Shown here: in pieces, positions 35,307 through 44,796 of the stretch
Layout of the letters: every line of letters begins with the position of its first letter
Position numbering within the stretch: position 1 is the stretch's first letter
Assembly (NCBI RefSeq): GCF_000400485.1
Contig: NZ_ASHR01000032.1
Coordinates: 1-64,000, forward strand
Direction of reading: 5' to 3'
Source: Agrococcus pavilionensis RW1
GTDB taxonomy: Bacteria > Actinomycetota > Actinomycetes > Actinomycetales > Microbacteriaceae
DNA length: 64,000 nt
Position numbers and translations under genes: made by a program
The notes under the pieces: generated by a model
The model's input: only the letters and a program-made list of their open reading frames with translations
Database searches by the model: none
Told to the model about the DNA's origin: nothing

Positions 35307-37502
35307 CGGCGGGCCGCCGACACGCTCCGACCACACGCGGACGCCGCCCTCGTCGACCGCGAGCGCGATCGTCCCCAGCCGATCGGTGCGGAGCGGCTGG
35401 CCGCCAGCCTCGCGCACGAGCCGCAGGGACGCATCCGTAGGGTGCCCGTAGTCGTTCTCCCCCACGCCGACGAGCCCCACGGCCGCACCGATGCGGCGAT
35501 AGAGCGCCGGCAGCTGATCCGCGGAGCCGTGATGCGCGACGACGACGACGGATGCGCCGGGCACGCCCGCGCGCAAGAGCCGAGACTGCGCCTGCGCGCC
35601 CAGGTCGCCGAGCACGACCAGCTCGACGCCTCCGTCCGGCGCATCGATCGCGACGGCGACGCTCGCGTCATTGCCGGGCTCCTCGTCGCCGATCGGCCAG
35701 AGCGCCTCGATGCGCAGCTCGCCGAGCTCCCACGCGTCGCCGCGGCGGGCCTCGTGCGTCATGGCGCCGGCCGCGGCGAGCTCGGCGACGAGCGCCTCGG
35801 AGCGCTCGTCGACCGGCCCGTGGACGAGCAGCCCGACGCGTCCGAGCAGCGCGCTCGCGCCGCCCGCGTGGTCGACGTCGAAGTGCGTGAGCACGAGCAG
35901 GTCGACGCGCCGCACGCCGAGCGTCGTCAGGCAGCCGTCGATGCGCGACGGCTCGGCGCCGGCGTCGACGAGCACCGTCGCCGCGCCGTGGCGCATGAGC
36001 GTCGCGCTCCCCTGCCCCACGTCGCACTGCGCGATGCTCCAGTCGGCGAGCGTGCCGAGCCGCACGCTCGGCCACGCGGCGGTGCCGGCCGCGACGAGCC
36101 CGAGCACGCCGGCGATCGCGACGCCGCGGGCGATTCGGCCGCGGGCCTGGCCCACGAGCACTGCGGCGAGCATGGCGGATGCCGTGAGCGCGCCCCAGGG
36201 CGCGACCGGCCACGGCACTTGCGCGGCTGGCAGCTGCTGCGCGACCATCGCGACCTGCGCGATCCAGGCGGCCGGCAGCCACGCGATCCACGCGAGACCG
36301 GCTGCGACAGCGGGCGCGAGCGGCGACGCGAGGCATGCCGCGAGACCGACGACCGTGACGATCGGTGCCGCCGGTCCGGCAAGCAGGTTGGCGAGCACCG
36401 AGACGGCGCTCACGCTCGCGTCGAGCCCGACGAGCACCGGGAGGCACCAGAGCTGGGCGGCGAGCGGTACCGCGACGAGTGCCGCGATGGGCATCGGCAG
36501 CGCGCGGGAGAGCACCTCGGCGATCGGGCGCCCGTGCACGATGAGCCCGCACGTCGCGAACGCCGAGAGCGCGAAGCCCGGGCTCGTCGCGAGGTGCGGC
36601 TGCGCCGCGAGCACGAGCAGCACGGCGAGAGAGAGGAGCGCGACGGCGCCCGCGCGCCGGCCGGTCACGATGCCGACGAGCGCGATCGCCGCCATCGCCC
36701 CGGCTCGCACGACCGACGGCTCGGGCGTGACGAGCACGACGAAGCCGCCGAGCGCGGCAGCCGCAACCGCGACGCGGACCCTCCGTCGAGCACCCATCGC
36801 AGCGGCGAGCTGGAACGCGGCGCCGACGACGATGACGCAGTTCGCGCCCGAGACCGCCGTCAGGTGGCTGAGGCCGGAATCGAGCATCGCCGTCCGCAGC
36901 GTCGCGCTCACGCGTCGCTCGTCGCCGATCGTGAGTCCCGGCAGCAGCTCGCCGCCCATGCCGGGCAGCTGCGCGGACGAGGCGAGCAGCCCGTCGCGCA
37001 GCGTCCCTGCCCACGACGCCCAGCCGGCCGGCTCGCCGACCTCGAGCCCGTCGCACACCATCAGCCAGCGCGAGCCGTCGAGCCACGCGTCGCAGCGGCC
37101 GATCGCGGTCGCGCCGATCGCGAGCGGCGCGTCGGGCGCGCGCAGCAGCATCGCGCTGCGCGCCGTGCCGGCGCCGTCGCACCCGGTGACGACGACCTCG
37201 GTCGGCGCCGTCTCGCCGAGCAGGAGCAGGCCGAGCGCATCGCAGCGGTCGAGGGCGCTCGAGCCCGCCGCGTCGGCGCCGAGCAGCAGCGGGCACGCGA
37301 GCGCCGCGCCGACCGCGACCGTCCGCAGCAGCGCAGCTGGCCGCTCGCCTCGACGCGCGACGAGGTGGGCGAGCAGCAGGCCAGCAGCAGCGCTCGCGCC
37401 GCTCGCGATCGCCCCGGGCCCGAGCACCGCCGGGTGTGGGCTGAGCGCCGCGAGAGCTGCCCACGCGATCGCGACCGGCAGGGCGAGGCGCAGATCGCGC
37501 AT
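35304..37502 (-). CDS. comEC: ComEC/Rec2-type DNA uptake channel
   Basis: A 732-residue membrane protein: N-terminal helices, the Competence domain (SHLTAVSGANCVIVV and many helices), and a C-terminal metallo-beta-lactamase domain with LTHFDVDHAGGA and VVAHHGSADQ. It would form the inner channel and nuclease for incoming single-stranded DNA. ATG 37502 overlaps the comEA stop by one base. No pilus genes are in the window, so natural transformation is not proven. Confidence 0.93.
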   Translation of the reverse strand: MRDLRLALPVAIAWAALAALSPHPAVLGPGAIASGASAAAGLLLAHLVARRGERPAALLRTVAVGAALACPLLLGADAAGSSALDRCDALGLLLLGETAPTEVVVTGCDGAGTARSAMLLRAPDAPLAIGATAIGRCDAWLDGSRWLMVCDGLEVGEPAGWASWAGTLRDGLLASSAQLPGMGGELLPGLTIGDERRVSATLRTAMLDSGLSHLTAVSGANCVIVVGAAFQLAAAMGARRRVRVAVAAAALGGFVVLVTPEPSVVRAGAMAAIALVGIVTGRRAGAVALLSLAVLLVLAAQPHLATSPGFALSAFATCGLIVHGRPIAEVLSRALPMPIAALVAVPLAAQLWCLPVLVGLDASVSAVSVLANLLAGPAAPIVTVVGLAACLASPLAPAVAAGLAWIAWLPAAWIAQVAMVAQQLPAAQVPWPVAPWGALTASAMLAAVLVGQARGRIARGVAIAGVLGLVAAGTAAWPSVRLGTLADWSIAQCDVGQGSATLMRHGAATVLVDAGAEPSRIDGCLTTLGVRRVDLLVLTHFDVDHAGGASALLGRVGLLVHGPVDERSEALVAELAAAGAMTHEARRGDAWELGELRIEALWPIGDEEPGNDASVAVAIDAPDGGVELVVLGDLGAQAQSRLLRAGVPGASVVVVAHHGSADQLPALYRRIGAAVGLVGVGENDYGHPTDASLRLVREAGGQPLRTDRLGTIALAVDEGGVRVWSERVGGPP

Positions 37503-38080
37503 CAGAGCGTCACGAGCGGCGTGAGCGTCGCGAGCAGCGCAGGCCCGATGCCGGGCACGTCGTCGAGCTGCGCGAGGTCGGTGAAGGGCCCGTGCTCGTC
37601 GCGGTGGGCGATGATCGCGAGCGCGAGCGAGGGGCCGACGCGCGGCAGCGACTCGAGCGCCGCCTGGTCGGCGCGATTGAGCGACACGAGCCCGTCGGCA
37701 CCGACGCCGCTGCCGGGCGCGCCGGGCGGCGGCGCGGCGGCCGCCTCCTCGGCGGTCGGCACGATGAGCTGCTCGCCGTCGACGACCGGCCTCGCGAGGT
37801 TCAGCGCGCCTGGCGCCGCTTCGGCGCTCGTGCCGCCGGCTCGCGCGAGCGCGTCGAGCACGCGCGAGCCGCTCGGCAGCCGATAGACCCCCGGCCGAGC
37901 GACCGCGCCCTGCACGTCGACGACGAGATCCGAGGCGGCGGTCGCGACCGGCTCCGCGACGATCGTCGCGGGTGCGGCGTCCTGCATCATGCGCTGCGCG
38001 ACGCCCCCGGCGACGGCACCGAGCACGAGCAGCACAGCGGCCCCCGCGCCCAGCCGCCAGCGCGCATCCGTCCCGGCCAT
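37502..38080 (-). CDS. comEA: ComEA-like DNA-binding competence protein
   Basis: A 192-residue protein with one N-terminal membrane helix (GAGAAVLLVLGAVAGGV), a SLBB-like domain (VDVQGAVARPGVYRLPSGSRVLDALARAGG) and a C-terminal double helix-hairpin-helix (SLNRADQAALESLPRVGP, FTDLAQLDDVPGIGPALL). It captures DNA at the cell surface for ComEC. The ATG follows TACCGT by six bases and lacks a ribosome site, suggesting a leaderless comEA-comEC transcript. Confidence 0.93.
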   Translation of the reverse strand: MAGTDARWRLGAGAAVLLVLGAVAGGVAQRMMQDAAPATIVAEPVATAASDLVVDVQGAVARPGVYRLPSGSRVLDALARAGGTSAEAAPGALNLARPVVDGEQLIVPTAEEAAAAPPPGAPGSGVGADGLVSLNRADQAALESLPRVGPSLALAIIAHRDEHGPFTDLAQLDDVPGIGPALLATLTPLVTL

Positions 38081-38086
38081 CCGGGA

Positions 38087-38092
38087 ACGGTA
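38087..38092 (-). promoter_or_regulatory. -10 box of a leaderless comEA promoter
   Basis: TACCGT followed by TCCCGG and the comEA ATG; no Shine-Dalgarno sequence. Confidence 0.45.
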
Positions 38093-38177
38093 GGGCGGAT
38101 GCGTCGGCGCTGGTGCCGGGGCAGGGAGCGTCTGTGGATCAGCGCGGCTTCGACACGGTCAGCGCGCTGCGCGCGCG

Positions 38178-38201
38178 GACCGGCTCAGCCAGCGGCCGGT
38201 C
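38178..38201 (-). terminator. hairpin after leuS
   Basis: GACCGGC and GCCGGTC arms with a 10-base loop lie three bases beyond the leuS stop. No U-tract follows. Confidence 0.55.
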
Positions 38202-38204
38202 GGG

Positions 38205-40748
38205 TCAGCCGACGACGAAGTTCACGAGCTTCGGCGCCCGCACGACGACGTGCCGCACGACCCCGTCGCCGATCGAGCGCGCGACACCCGGCAGCTCCCG
38301 CGCGCGGCGCTCGAGCTCGGCGTCGGCGATGTCGACGGGCACCTCGACCCGGTCGCGCACCTTGCCGTTCACCTGCACGATCGCCGTCGTCGACTGCTCG
38401 ACGAGCAGCGAGCGGTCGGGCTCGCGCCATCCCGCGTTCGCGACCGAGGGCTCGTGGCCGAGGTTCGCCCACATGTCCTCCGCCGTGTACGGCGCGAACA
38501 GCGACAGGCCGAGCGCGATCGTCTCGACCGCCTCGCGCACCGCGGGGTCGGCCGCGCCGGCGCCGGAGTCGACGGTCTTGCGCGTCGCGTTCGTGAGCTC
38601 CATGAGGCGAGCGACGACGACGTTGAACTTGAGCGACTCGACGAGACCCGGCGCATCCGCCAGGAACCGGTGCGTCTCGCGCCGCAGCCCCCGGTCGCCG
38701 CCCTTGGGGTCGGTGCCGCGCTTCGCAAGCGGCTCCTTCGAGAGCCGCCACGCTCGCGCGAGGAACTTCTGCGCGCCCGCGGGGCTCACGTCGCGCCAGT
38801 CGATGTCATCCTCGGGCGGGCCGGCGAAGCTCATCGCGAGCCGCACCGCGTCGACGCCGTGCTTCTCGAGCTCGTCCGAGAGCTCGACGAGGTTGCCCTT
38901 CGACTTCGACATCTTGCCGCCGTCGAGGATCACCATGCCCTGGTTGAGCAGCGACTCGAAGGGCTCGGTGAAGGGCACGTGGCCCATGTCGAAGAGCACC
39001 TTCGTGATGAAGCGCGCGTAGAGCAGGTGCAGGATCGCGTGCTCGACGCCGCCGACGTAGCGGTCGACGGGCGCCCAGCGCTCGACCTGCTCCTTGTCGA
39101 ACGGCTGGGTGTCGTCGTTCGGGCTCAGGAACCGCAGGTAGTACCAGGAGGAGTCGACGAACGTGTCCATCGTGTCGGCATCGCGGCGCGCGGGGGTGCC
39201 GTCGATCGGCGAGGGCACATTGACCCAGTCCTCGGCGGCGCCGAGCGGGCTCGAGCCCTTCGGCGACAGGTCGAGGCCGTGCGAGTCGGGCAGCGTGACG
39301 GGCAGCTGCTCGTACGGCACCGGCACCTCCTGCCCGTCGGCCGTGTGGATGATGGGGATGGGCGTGCCCCAGTAGCGCTGGCGGCTCACGAGCCAGTCGC
39401 GCAGCCGGAACGACTTCGCCGCGCGGCCGACGCCCTTGCGCTCGAGCAGCTGGATCATGCGGCCGATCGCGTGCTGCTTCGAGAGGCCGTCGAGCTCGCC
39501 GGAGTTGATCATGCGGCCCTCGCCGGGCAGCGCGACGCCGGTCGAGGCCGGGTCGAGCGGAGGGAGGTCCTCGGGCAGCACCGCGTTGCCGTGCTCGTCG
39601 AGCGGGATCGTCGGCATGACGCCCGTGACGGGCGCGAGCGTGTCGACGACGACCTTGATCGGCAGGTCGAACGCGCGGGCGAAGTCGAGGTCGCGCTGGT
39701 CGTGGGCCGGCACCGCCATGACGGCGCCGTGGCCGTAGTCGGCGAGCACGTAGTCGGCGGCCCACACGGGCATCCGCTCCCCCGTGAGCGGGTGGATCGC
39801 GAAGCGGCCGAGGTCGACGCCCGTCTTCGGGCGCTCGGTGCTCTGCCGGTCGATCTCCGTCATCCGCCCGACCGACTCCAGGTAGTCCTGGAACCGCATC
39901 CGCACCTCGGGGCTGGCGCCCGCGGCGAGCTCGGCGGCGAGGTCGGAGTCGGGCGCGACGACCATGAACGTCGCGCCGTAGAGCGTGTCGGGGCGCGTCG
40001 TGAAGACGGGCACGCGCGAGTGGTGGCCCTCGATCTCGAACTCGACCTCGGCGCCCTCGGAGCGGCCGATCCAGTTGCGCTGCATGCGCAGCACCTTCTC
40101 GGGCCAGCGGCCCTCGAGCTGGTTGAGGTCATCGAGCAGCCGGTCGGCGTAGTCGGTGATCTTGAAGTACCACTGGGTGAGCTTCTTCTTGACGACCGGG
40201 GTGTCGCACCGCTCGCACAGCCCGCCGATGACCTGCTCGTTCGCGAGCACGGTCTGGTCCTTCGGGCACCAGTTGACGTTCGACGGCTTCCGGTAGGCGA
40301 GCCCGGCCTTGTACATCTCGAGGAACAGCCACTGGTTCCACTTGTAGTACGAGGGGTCGGAGGTGTGGAGGATGCGGTCCCAGTCGAACGCGGTCGCGTA
40401 GAGCCGCATCGAGCGCTTGTGCTGCTCGATGTTGGCCTCGGTCCACTCCTTCGGGTCGGCGCCGCGCTTGATCGCGGCGTTCTCGGCCGGCAGGCCGAAC
40501 GAGTCCCAGCCGATCGGGTGGAGCACGTTGAAGCCCTGCTGGCGCCAGTAGCGCGCGAGCACGTCGCCGTACGCGTACGACTCGGCGTGCCCCATGTGGA
40601 GGTCGCCCGACGGGTAGGGGAACATGTCGAGCACGTACTTGCGCGGCCGGGTGTCGGTCTCGTCGTCGGTCGCGAAGGGGCGCAGCTCGTCCCACACCGG
40701 CAGCCATCGCTGCTGGATGCGGGCGAAGTCGTAGGTCTCGTCGGTCAC
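38205..40748 (-). CDS. leuS: leucyl-tRNA synthetase
   Basis: An 847-residue class I synthetase. HIGH-like motif [16 protein letters not shown] (about 40-55), connective editing domain ([20 protein letters not shown]), KMSKS at GKMSKSKGN, and a C-terminal domain with [17 protein letters not shown] 40748 has an AGGAG site; the open frame upstream is not LeuS-like. A TAGACT box at 40795-40800 gives a leader of about 40 bases. Its product is the signal sensed by the leuA attenuator. Confidence 0.97.
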   Translation of the reverse strand: MTDETYDFARIQQRWLPVWDELRPFATDDETDTRPRKYVLDMFPYPSGDLHMGHAESYAYGDVLARYWRQQGFNVLHPIGWDSFGLPAENAAIKRGADPKEWTEANIEQHKRSMRLYATAFDWDRILHTSDPSYYKWNQWLFLEMYKAGLAYRKPSNVNWCPKDQTVLANEQVIGGLCERCDTPVVKKKLTQWYFKITDYADRLLDDLNQLEGRWPEKVLRMQRNWIGRSEGAEVEFEIEGHHSRVPVFTTRPDTLYGATFMVVAPDSDLAAELAAGASPEVRMRFQDYLESVGRMTEIDRQSTERPKTGVDLGRFAIHPLTGERMPVWAADYVLADYGHGAVMAVPAHDQRDLDFARAFDLPIKVVVDTLAPVTGVMPTIPLDEHGNAVLPEDLPPLDPASTGVALPGEGRMINSGELDGLSKQHAIGRMIQLLERKGVGRAAKSFRLRDWLVSRQRYWGTPIPIIHTADGQEVPVPYEQLPVTLPDSHGLDLSPKGSSPLGAAEDWVNVPSPIDGTPARRDADTMDTFVDSSWYYLRFLSPNDDTQPFDKEQVERWAPVDRYVGGVEHAILHLLYARFITKVLFDMGHVPFTEPFESLLNQGMVILDGGKMSKSKGNLVELSDELEKHGVDAVRLAMSFAGPPEDDIDWRDVSPAGAQKFLARAWRLSKEPLAKRGTDPKGGDRGLRRETHRFLADAPGLVESLKFNVVVARLMELTNATRKTVDSGAGAADPAVREAVETIALGLSLFAPYTAEDMWANLGHEPSVANAGWREPDRSLLVEQSTTAIVQVNGKVRDRVEVPVDIADAELERRARELPGVARSIGDGVVRHVVVRAPKLVNFVVG

Positions 40749-40860
40749 ATGGGCTCCTGGATGTCGTCGGCCGGAGTCGGCACGACGGCTTCCCAGTCTA
40801 CGGGCGCTCGTGCGGCGGCGCCGCGTGGCACAATCGGGGCAGCCGGAGGGAGGCCCAACG

Positions 40861-41340
40861 GTGCCGGAGTTCGAGAACCCGCCCGCGACGGTCGATGTGC
40901 CAGGCGTGCGCGTGACGCGCATCGTCGCCGTCGACGCGGACCGCGGCACGGTGTGGCGCTGCCTGACCGAGCCCGAGCTGCTCGCGCGCTGGCTCGGCGA
41001 CATCGCCGCGTTCCCCGACGGCGTCGTCGCCGGAGCGACCGGCCGCTTCGCCTGGACGGGTGAAGTCGTGCTCGCCGCGCGCATCCGCGAGCTCGAGCCC
41101 GGCTCGCGCTTCGTCTTCGACTGGGCCGAGGGCATCCTCTCGGACAAGGCGTCGACGGTCGAGATGACGCTCCGCGACGTCGACGGCCAGACGCAGGTGC
41201 ACCTCGTCGAGTCGGGATTCCCGCTCGAGGGCGACGACGCGTCGAAGCGGGAGTCGCTGCGCGCGCTCGCCGCCGGCTGGACGGTCGAGCTCGACGAGCT
41301 CGTGGATCTCGCGGAGCACCTGGAGTCGGCGAGCAGCTGA
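40861..41340 (+). CDS. SRPBCC/AHSA1 domain protein, single domain
   Basis: A 159-residue START-like protein of the AHSA1 group: [32 protein letters not shown], then FVFDWAEG and VHLVESGF. These domains bind hydrophobic ligands in a deep cavity; no enzymatic residues can be named. GTG 40861 follows GGAGGGAGG. It resembles both domains of the next gene, pointing to duplication. -10 candidate CACAAT at 40829-40834. Confidence 0.85.
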   Translation: MPEFENPPATVDVPGVRVTRIVAVDADRGTVWRCLTEPELLARWLGDIAAFPDGVVAGATGRFAWTGEVVLAARIRELEPGSRFVFDWAEGILSDKASTVEMTLRDVDGQTQVHLVESGFPLEGDDASKRESLRALAAGWTVELDELVDLAEHLESASS

Positions 41341-41341
41341 C

Positions 41342-41404
41342 GCAACCCAAGGGTTGCACTTCGCCCCTCGCCGGGTTATCTTGACCTGCAACCAGCCGAT
41401 TGCA
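41342..41404 (+). promoter_or_regulatory. promoter with two palindromic operators (ArsR target)
   Basis: A vegetative promoter TTGCAC (41354-41359), 17-base spacer, TATCTT (41377-41382). Operator 1 is the perfect palindrome GCAACCCAAGGGTTGC (41342-41357), overlapping the -35. Operator 2 has TGCAA/TTGCA arms (41387-41391, 41400-41404) at the expected start site. The downstream ArsR regulator is the likely ligand. Confidence 0.75.
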
Positions 41405-41413
41405 GGAGGAAGC

Positions 41414-42361
41414 ATGCCGCACACGGACCCTGCCGAGCACCGGCACGACGCGCAGGCCGCGATCGACGAGCCGGGCGCGCGCGTGACGCGCACGATCGCC
41501 GTCCGCGCGCCGATCGAGGTCGTGTGGGAGTGCTTGACCGACCCCGCTTCCCTCGCCGACTGGTTCGGCGACACCGCGACGTTCCCCGACGGCACCGGCG
41601 AGGGCGCCACCGGCTCCTTCGGCTGGAGCGACGCCGGCGAGTTCCCCGCCCGCATCGAGCGCGCCGAGGCGCCGCACGTCTGGGCGTTCCGCTGGGGCCG
41701 GCGCGGCGAGCCGCTCCGCGACGAGCACAGCACGCTCGCGACCTTCACCCTCGAGCGCGTCGGCGGCGGCACGCGCGTCACCGTGGTCGAGACCGGCTTC
41801 GAGCGGCTCGGCGACGAGGTCGCCGTGCGCGCGGCGCTCGAGGACAACCGCGAGGGCTGGACCTCCGAGCTCGACGAGCTCATCGCGCTCGTCGCGCGCC
41901 GCTGGACGCCCGCCGCCATCGACCCGCTCGCAGGCACGATCACGCGCTCGCTCGACGTCGCCGCCCCCGTCGCGCTCGTGTGGCGCCACCTCACCGACCC
42001 CGCCTCGATCGAGGCCTGGTGGGGGCATCCCGCCGTCTTCCCCGGCGGCCTCCGCGAGGGCATCACCGGCACCTTCGAGCACGAGGGCGAGCGGTGGCCC
42101 GTCGCGATCCGCATGCTGCGGCCCGAGCGCGCCTTCGCGTTCCGCTGGGGCGAGATCGGCGAGGCCGAGCCCGGCCCGACCGCGTGCGACGTGCGCTTCG
42201 ACCTCGAGCCGCTCGGCGACGGCACGCGCGTCACGGTCGTCGAGTCGGGGTGGATGCGCGTGCCCGGCGACGTGCGCGACGACCGGATGCGCGGCAACGC
42301 CGGCGGGTGGGAGATGGTGCTCGACGGGCTGCGGCGGCACGTGCTCGAGGCGGCGCGGTGA
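41414..42361 (+). CDS. tandem SRPBCC (two AHSA1 domains) protein
   Basis: A 315-residue protein made of two AHSA1-type START domains. Both halves repeat the pattern R-T-I/L-x-V-x-A-P-x-x-V-W, then LTDPAS…W, FPxG, a GATGSF/GITGTF turn, and RVTVVE(T/S)G. ATG 41414 follows AGGAGGA. It overlaps the ArsR gene by four bases and is probably co-regulated with it. Ligand unknown; a role in binding or removing a small hydrophobic compound is inference. Confidence 0.88.
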   Translation: MPHTDPAEHRHDAQAAIDEPGARVTRTIAVRAPIEVVWECLTDPASLADWFGDTATFPDGTGEGATGSFGWSDAGEFPARIERAEAPHVWAFRWGRRGEPLRDEHSTLATFTLERVGGGTRVTVVETGFERLGDEVAVRAALEDNREGWTSELDELIALVARRWTPAAIDPLAGTITRSLDVAAPVALVWRHLTDPASIEAWWGHPAVFPGGLREGITGTFEHEGERWPVAIRMLRPERAFAFRWGEIGEAEPGPTACDVRFDLEPLGDGTRVTVVESGWMRVPGDVRDDRMRGNAGGWEMVLDGLRRHVLEAAR

Positions 42362-42699
42362 GCGGATCCGCCCCCGCGCCCACGCAGCAGCTCGCCGCGC
42401 TCGCCGACGACACGCGCTGGGCGATCCTCGAGCTGCTCGGCAGCCGCGCGCGATCCGCGAGCGAGCTCGCCGTGGAGCTGCCCGTCTCCCGGCAGGCGAT
42501 CGCGAAGCACCTCGCGGTGCTCGAGGCGGCGGGCCTCGTCGAGTCGGCGCGCGAGGGCCGCTCGGTGCGGCACCGCGCGATCGGCGCGAGCCTCAGCGCG
42601 CTCGCCGACCGGCTCGATGCGATCGGGCGGCAGTGGGAGTCGCGGCTCGAGCGCGTCGCGCGCATGGCCGAGGAGCGCGCGGCGAGCGAGCGCAGCTGA
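42358..42699 (+). CDS. ArsR-family winged-helix regulator
   Basis: A 113-residue HTH_20-type regulator: LAALADDTRWAILELLGSR, ASELAVELPVSRQAIAKHLAVLEAAGLVESAREGRSVRH. The metal-binding ELCVC motif of ArsR/SmtB is absent, so it is the non-metal ArsR type often fused or paired with AHSA1 proteins. GTG overlaps the preceding stop (GTGA). It probably binds the palindromes at 41342-41404. Confidence 0.93.
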   Translation: MSGSAPAPTQQLAALADDTRWAILELLGSRARSASELAVELPVSRQAIAKHLAVLEAAGLVESAREGRSVRHRAIGASLSALADRLDAIGRQWESRLERVARMAEERAASERS

Positions 42700-42717
42700 G
42701 CCGCGGGCGCGCGATCG

Positions 42718-44007
42718 TCACGCGGGGACGAGTGACGCGAGCATCGCCGCCGCCTTCACGTGCAGCTCATCGACCTCGAACGCCGGCTCGGAGAGCGCGG
42801 TCACTCCCCCGCCGACGCCGATGTGCGCGCCGTCTGCGTCGGCGACGACCGACCGGATGACCATCGCGAGCTGGCACGACTCCCCCGCGACGACCCCGAA
42901 GCATCCGCTGTACACGCCCCGCGGCGCGCCCTCGAGGCCCTGCAGCAGCTCGACCGTGCGGCGCTTGGGCGCGCCCGTCATCGAGCCCGCCGGGAAGAGC
43001 GCGCGCACCGCGTCGAGCGGGCCGAGGCCCGGCAGCAGCCGCGACCGCACGGTCGAGACGAGCTGGTGCACCGTCGGGTAGGTCTCGACCGCGAGCAGCC
43101 CCGCGACCTCGACCGAACCGGGCTCGGAGACGCGCTGCAGGTCGTTGCGGCACAGGTCGACGATCATGACGTTCTCGGCGCGCTCCTTCTCGCTCTCGAA
43201 GAGCTCGCGCGCGAGCGCGGCGTCGTCGTCGGCGCCGCGGCGGCGCGTGCCCTTGATGGGGCGAGTGGTCGCGACGCCGCCCTCGACGCGCAGGAAGGTC
43301 TCGGGGCTCGCGCTCGAGACGGTGACGCCGCCGATGCGCAGCAGCCCGCCGTGGTGCACGGGGCTCGCGGCCCGCAGCCGCGCGTGCGTCGCGACCATGT
43401 CGAGCGGCGGCGCCTCGATCGCGGTCGTGAGGCACAGCACGTACGAGTCGCCGTCGCGGATGTGCTCGCGGCAGCGCTCGACCTTCGCGGCGTAGCCGGC
43501 GTCGTCGTCGCGCCAGCGGAGGCTCGACGGGTCGATGCGCGCGCTCGAGGGCACGCGCGGCGCGGGCATCGCCGGGATCGCCCACGGCTCGCCGTCGCGC
43601 GACTGCAGCTGCGCCTCGCCGCCCGAGACGACGATCCACCGGTCGAGCAGCAGCCAGGCCGCCTCGGGGAAGCGCCCGGCCGGGGGCTGCAGCCCGAGCA
43701 TCCGCACACCGGCCTCGAACCCGAGCCAGCCGACCCACGCGCCGGGCGTCGCGGCGCGCGCGGCCTCGAGCGCCTCGAGCGCGTCGCCGTCCACCAGGCG
43801 GCCGTCGAGCGTCGCGCGACCATCCTCGACGAGCAGCACGTGCCAGCCCGTGCCGATGACGTGGTCGCCGCTCGAGGAGGAGTCGAGCCACACGACGTCG
43901 CCGCCGGCGGCCTCGAGCGCCGCGAAGGCCGACTCGGGCGTGACGTCGACGGGGAGCGACCAACGAGCGCCGAGGTGCGGCAGCAAGTGCGCAGAGGTCG
44001 CTGGCAT
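42718..44007 (-). CDS. pabB: aminodeoxychorismate synthase component I / anthranilate-synthase-like
   Basis: A 429-residue chorismate-utilising enzyme. The C-terminal chorismate-binding domain has SPETFLRVEGG, TRPIKGTRRRG, VDLCRNDL, FPAGSMTGAPK and GGGVTALSEPAFE. Pairing with an aminotransferase-IV gene favours PabB (folate) over TrpE. ATG 44007 is chosen because TAGGAT on the minus strand lies seven bases upstream; an in-frame ATG at 44016 is the alternative. No pabA glutaminase gene is in the window. Confidence 0.88.
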   Translation of the reverse strand: MPATSAHLLPHLGARWSLPVDVTPESAFAALEAAGGDVVWLDSSSSGDHVIGTGWHVLLVEDGRATLDGRLVDGDALEALEAARAATPGAWVGWLGFEAGVRMLGLQPPAGRFPEAAWLLLDRWIVVSGGEAQLQSRDGEPWAIPAMPAPRVPSSARIDPSSLRWRDDDAGYAAKVERCREHIRDGDSYVLCLTTAIEAPPLDMVATHARLRAASPVHHGGLLRIGGVTVSSASPETFLRVEGGVATTRPIKGTRRRGADDDAALARELFESEKERAENVMIVDLCRNDLQRVSEPGSVEVAGLLAVETYPTVHQLVSTVRSRLLPGLGPLDAVRALFPAGSMTGAPKRRTVELLQGLEGAPRGVYSGCFGVVAGESCQLAMVIRSVVADADGAHIGVGGGVTALSEPAFEVDELHVKAAAMLASLVPA

Positions 44008-44022
44008 AGGGTGCATCCTATG
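44007..44022. promoter_or_regulatory. overlapping divergent leaderless promoters of pabB and pabC
   Basis: The 18-base near-palindrome CATAGGGTGCATCCTATG (44005-44022) holds both start codons and both -10 boxes. TAGGGT (44007-44012) precedes the pabC ATG by seven bases. On the other strand TAGGAT (44015-44020) precedes the pabB ATG by seven bases. Each -10 overlaps the other gene's start codon. Confidence 0.65.
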
Positions 44023-44796
44023 AGCGCCGAGCAGCCCGTCCGCGCGTGGTCGGCGGGCGGCTTCGCGCCCGTCGACGAGCCGGTCGGGGCGACGATCGCC
44101 GCGGACTCGTGGCTCGTCGCCGACGGCCGCGTGCTCGCGTGGCAGCGGCACCAGCTGCGCTTCGCGGATGCGGTGGCGGAGGTCGGCGGGGATCGCCTCG
44201 ACGCGATGGCGGCCGTCAGGAGCGCCGTCGAGCTCGCGCCGGGCGAGGGCCGCTGGTCGCCGCGCGTCGACCTCACCCCGGCGGGCATCCGGCTGCGGAT
44301 GCGCCCGGCCCCCGCGCCGAGCGAGCGCGTCGAGGTCGTCACGGCCGCGCGCGACCCGCGGCGCGCGCCGCTGCGGAAGGGTCCCGACCTCGAGGCGCTC
44401 CAGGCGCTCCTGGAGGACGAGTCGGCGAGGGCCGGGCGCGAGGTCGAGCCGGTCCTGTGCTCGGACGGCGTCGTCGCCGAGGGCTCGCGGTCGGCGCTCC
44501 TGTGGTGGCAGGGCGGAGTCCTGCACGTGCCGGCCCCGCGCATCCCCCACATGGCCTCGGTGACCGCCGCCGTGATCGCCGAGCTCGCCCGCCTCGACGG
44601 CATCGAGCTGCGCCAGGTCGCCGCCCGCCCCGACGAGCTCGAGGGCGCCGAGGTGTGGCTCGCGAACGCGCTCCGCGGCATCCGCGGCGTCACGTCGTGG
44701 CACGGCGGCCCGGAGCTCGCGACCCCCTCCCGCGTCGACGCGTGGCGCGCGCGCCTCGACGCCCTCCGCATCCCGGCGACGGCGGCCCGCTCGTGA
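44020..44796 (+). CDS. pabC: class IV aminotransferase, probable aminodeoxychorismate lyase
   Basis: A 258-residue PLP fold-IV protein. The Lys in LRKGPDLEAL is a candidate Schiff-base residue, and DGVVAEGSRSALLWWQGGVLHVPAP matches the cofactor-phosphate region. It would convert aminodeoxychorismate to 4-aminobenzoate plus pyruvate for folate. It is divergent from pabB with 12 bases between start codons and overlaps the DedA gene by four bases. Some family signatures are weak, so the exact substrate is inference. Confidence 0.82.
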   Translation: MSAEQPVRAWSAGGFAPVDEPVGATIAADSWLVADGRVLAWQRHQLRFADAVAEVGGDRLDAMAAVRSAVELAPGEGRWSPRVDLTPAGIRLRMRPAPAPSERVEVVTAARDPRRAPLRKGPDLEALQALLEDESARAGREVEPVLCSDGVVAEGSRSALLWWQGGVLHVPAPRIPHMASVTAAVIAELARLDGIELRQVAARPDELEGAEVWLANALRGIRGVTSWHGGPELATPSRVDAWRARLDALRIPATAARS

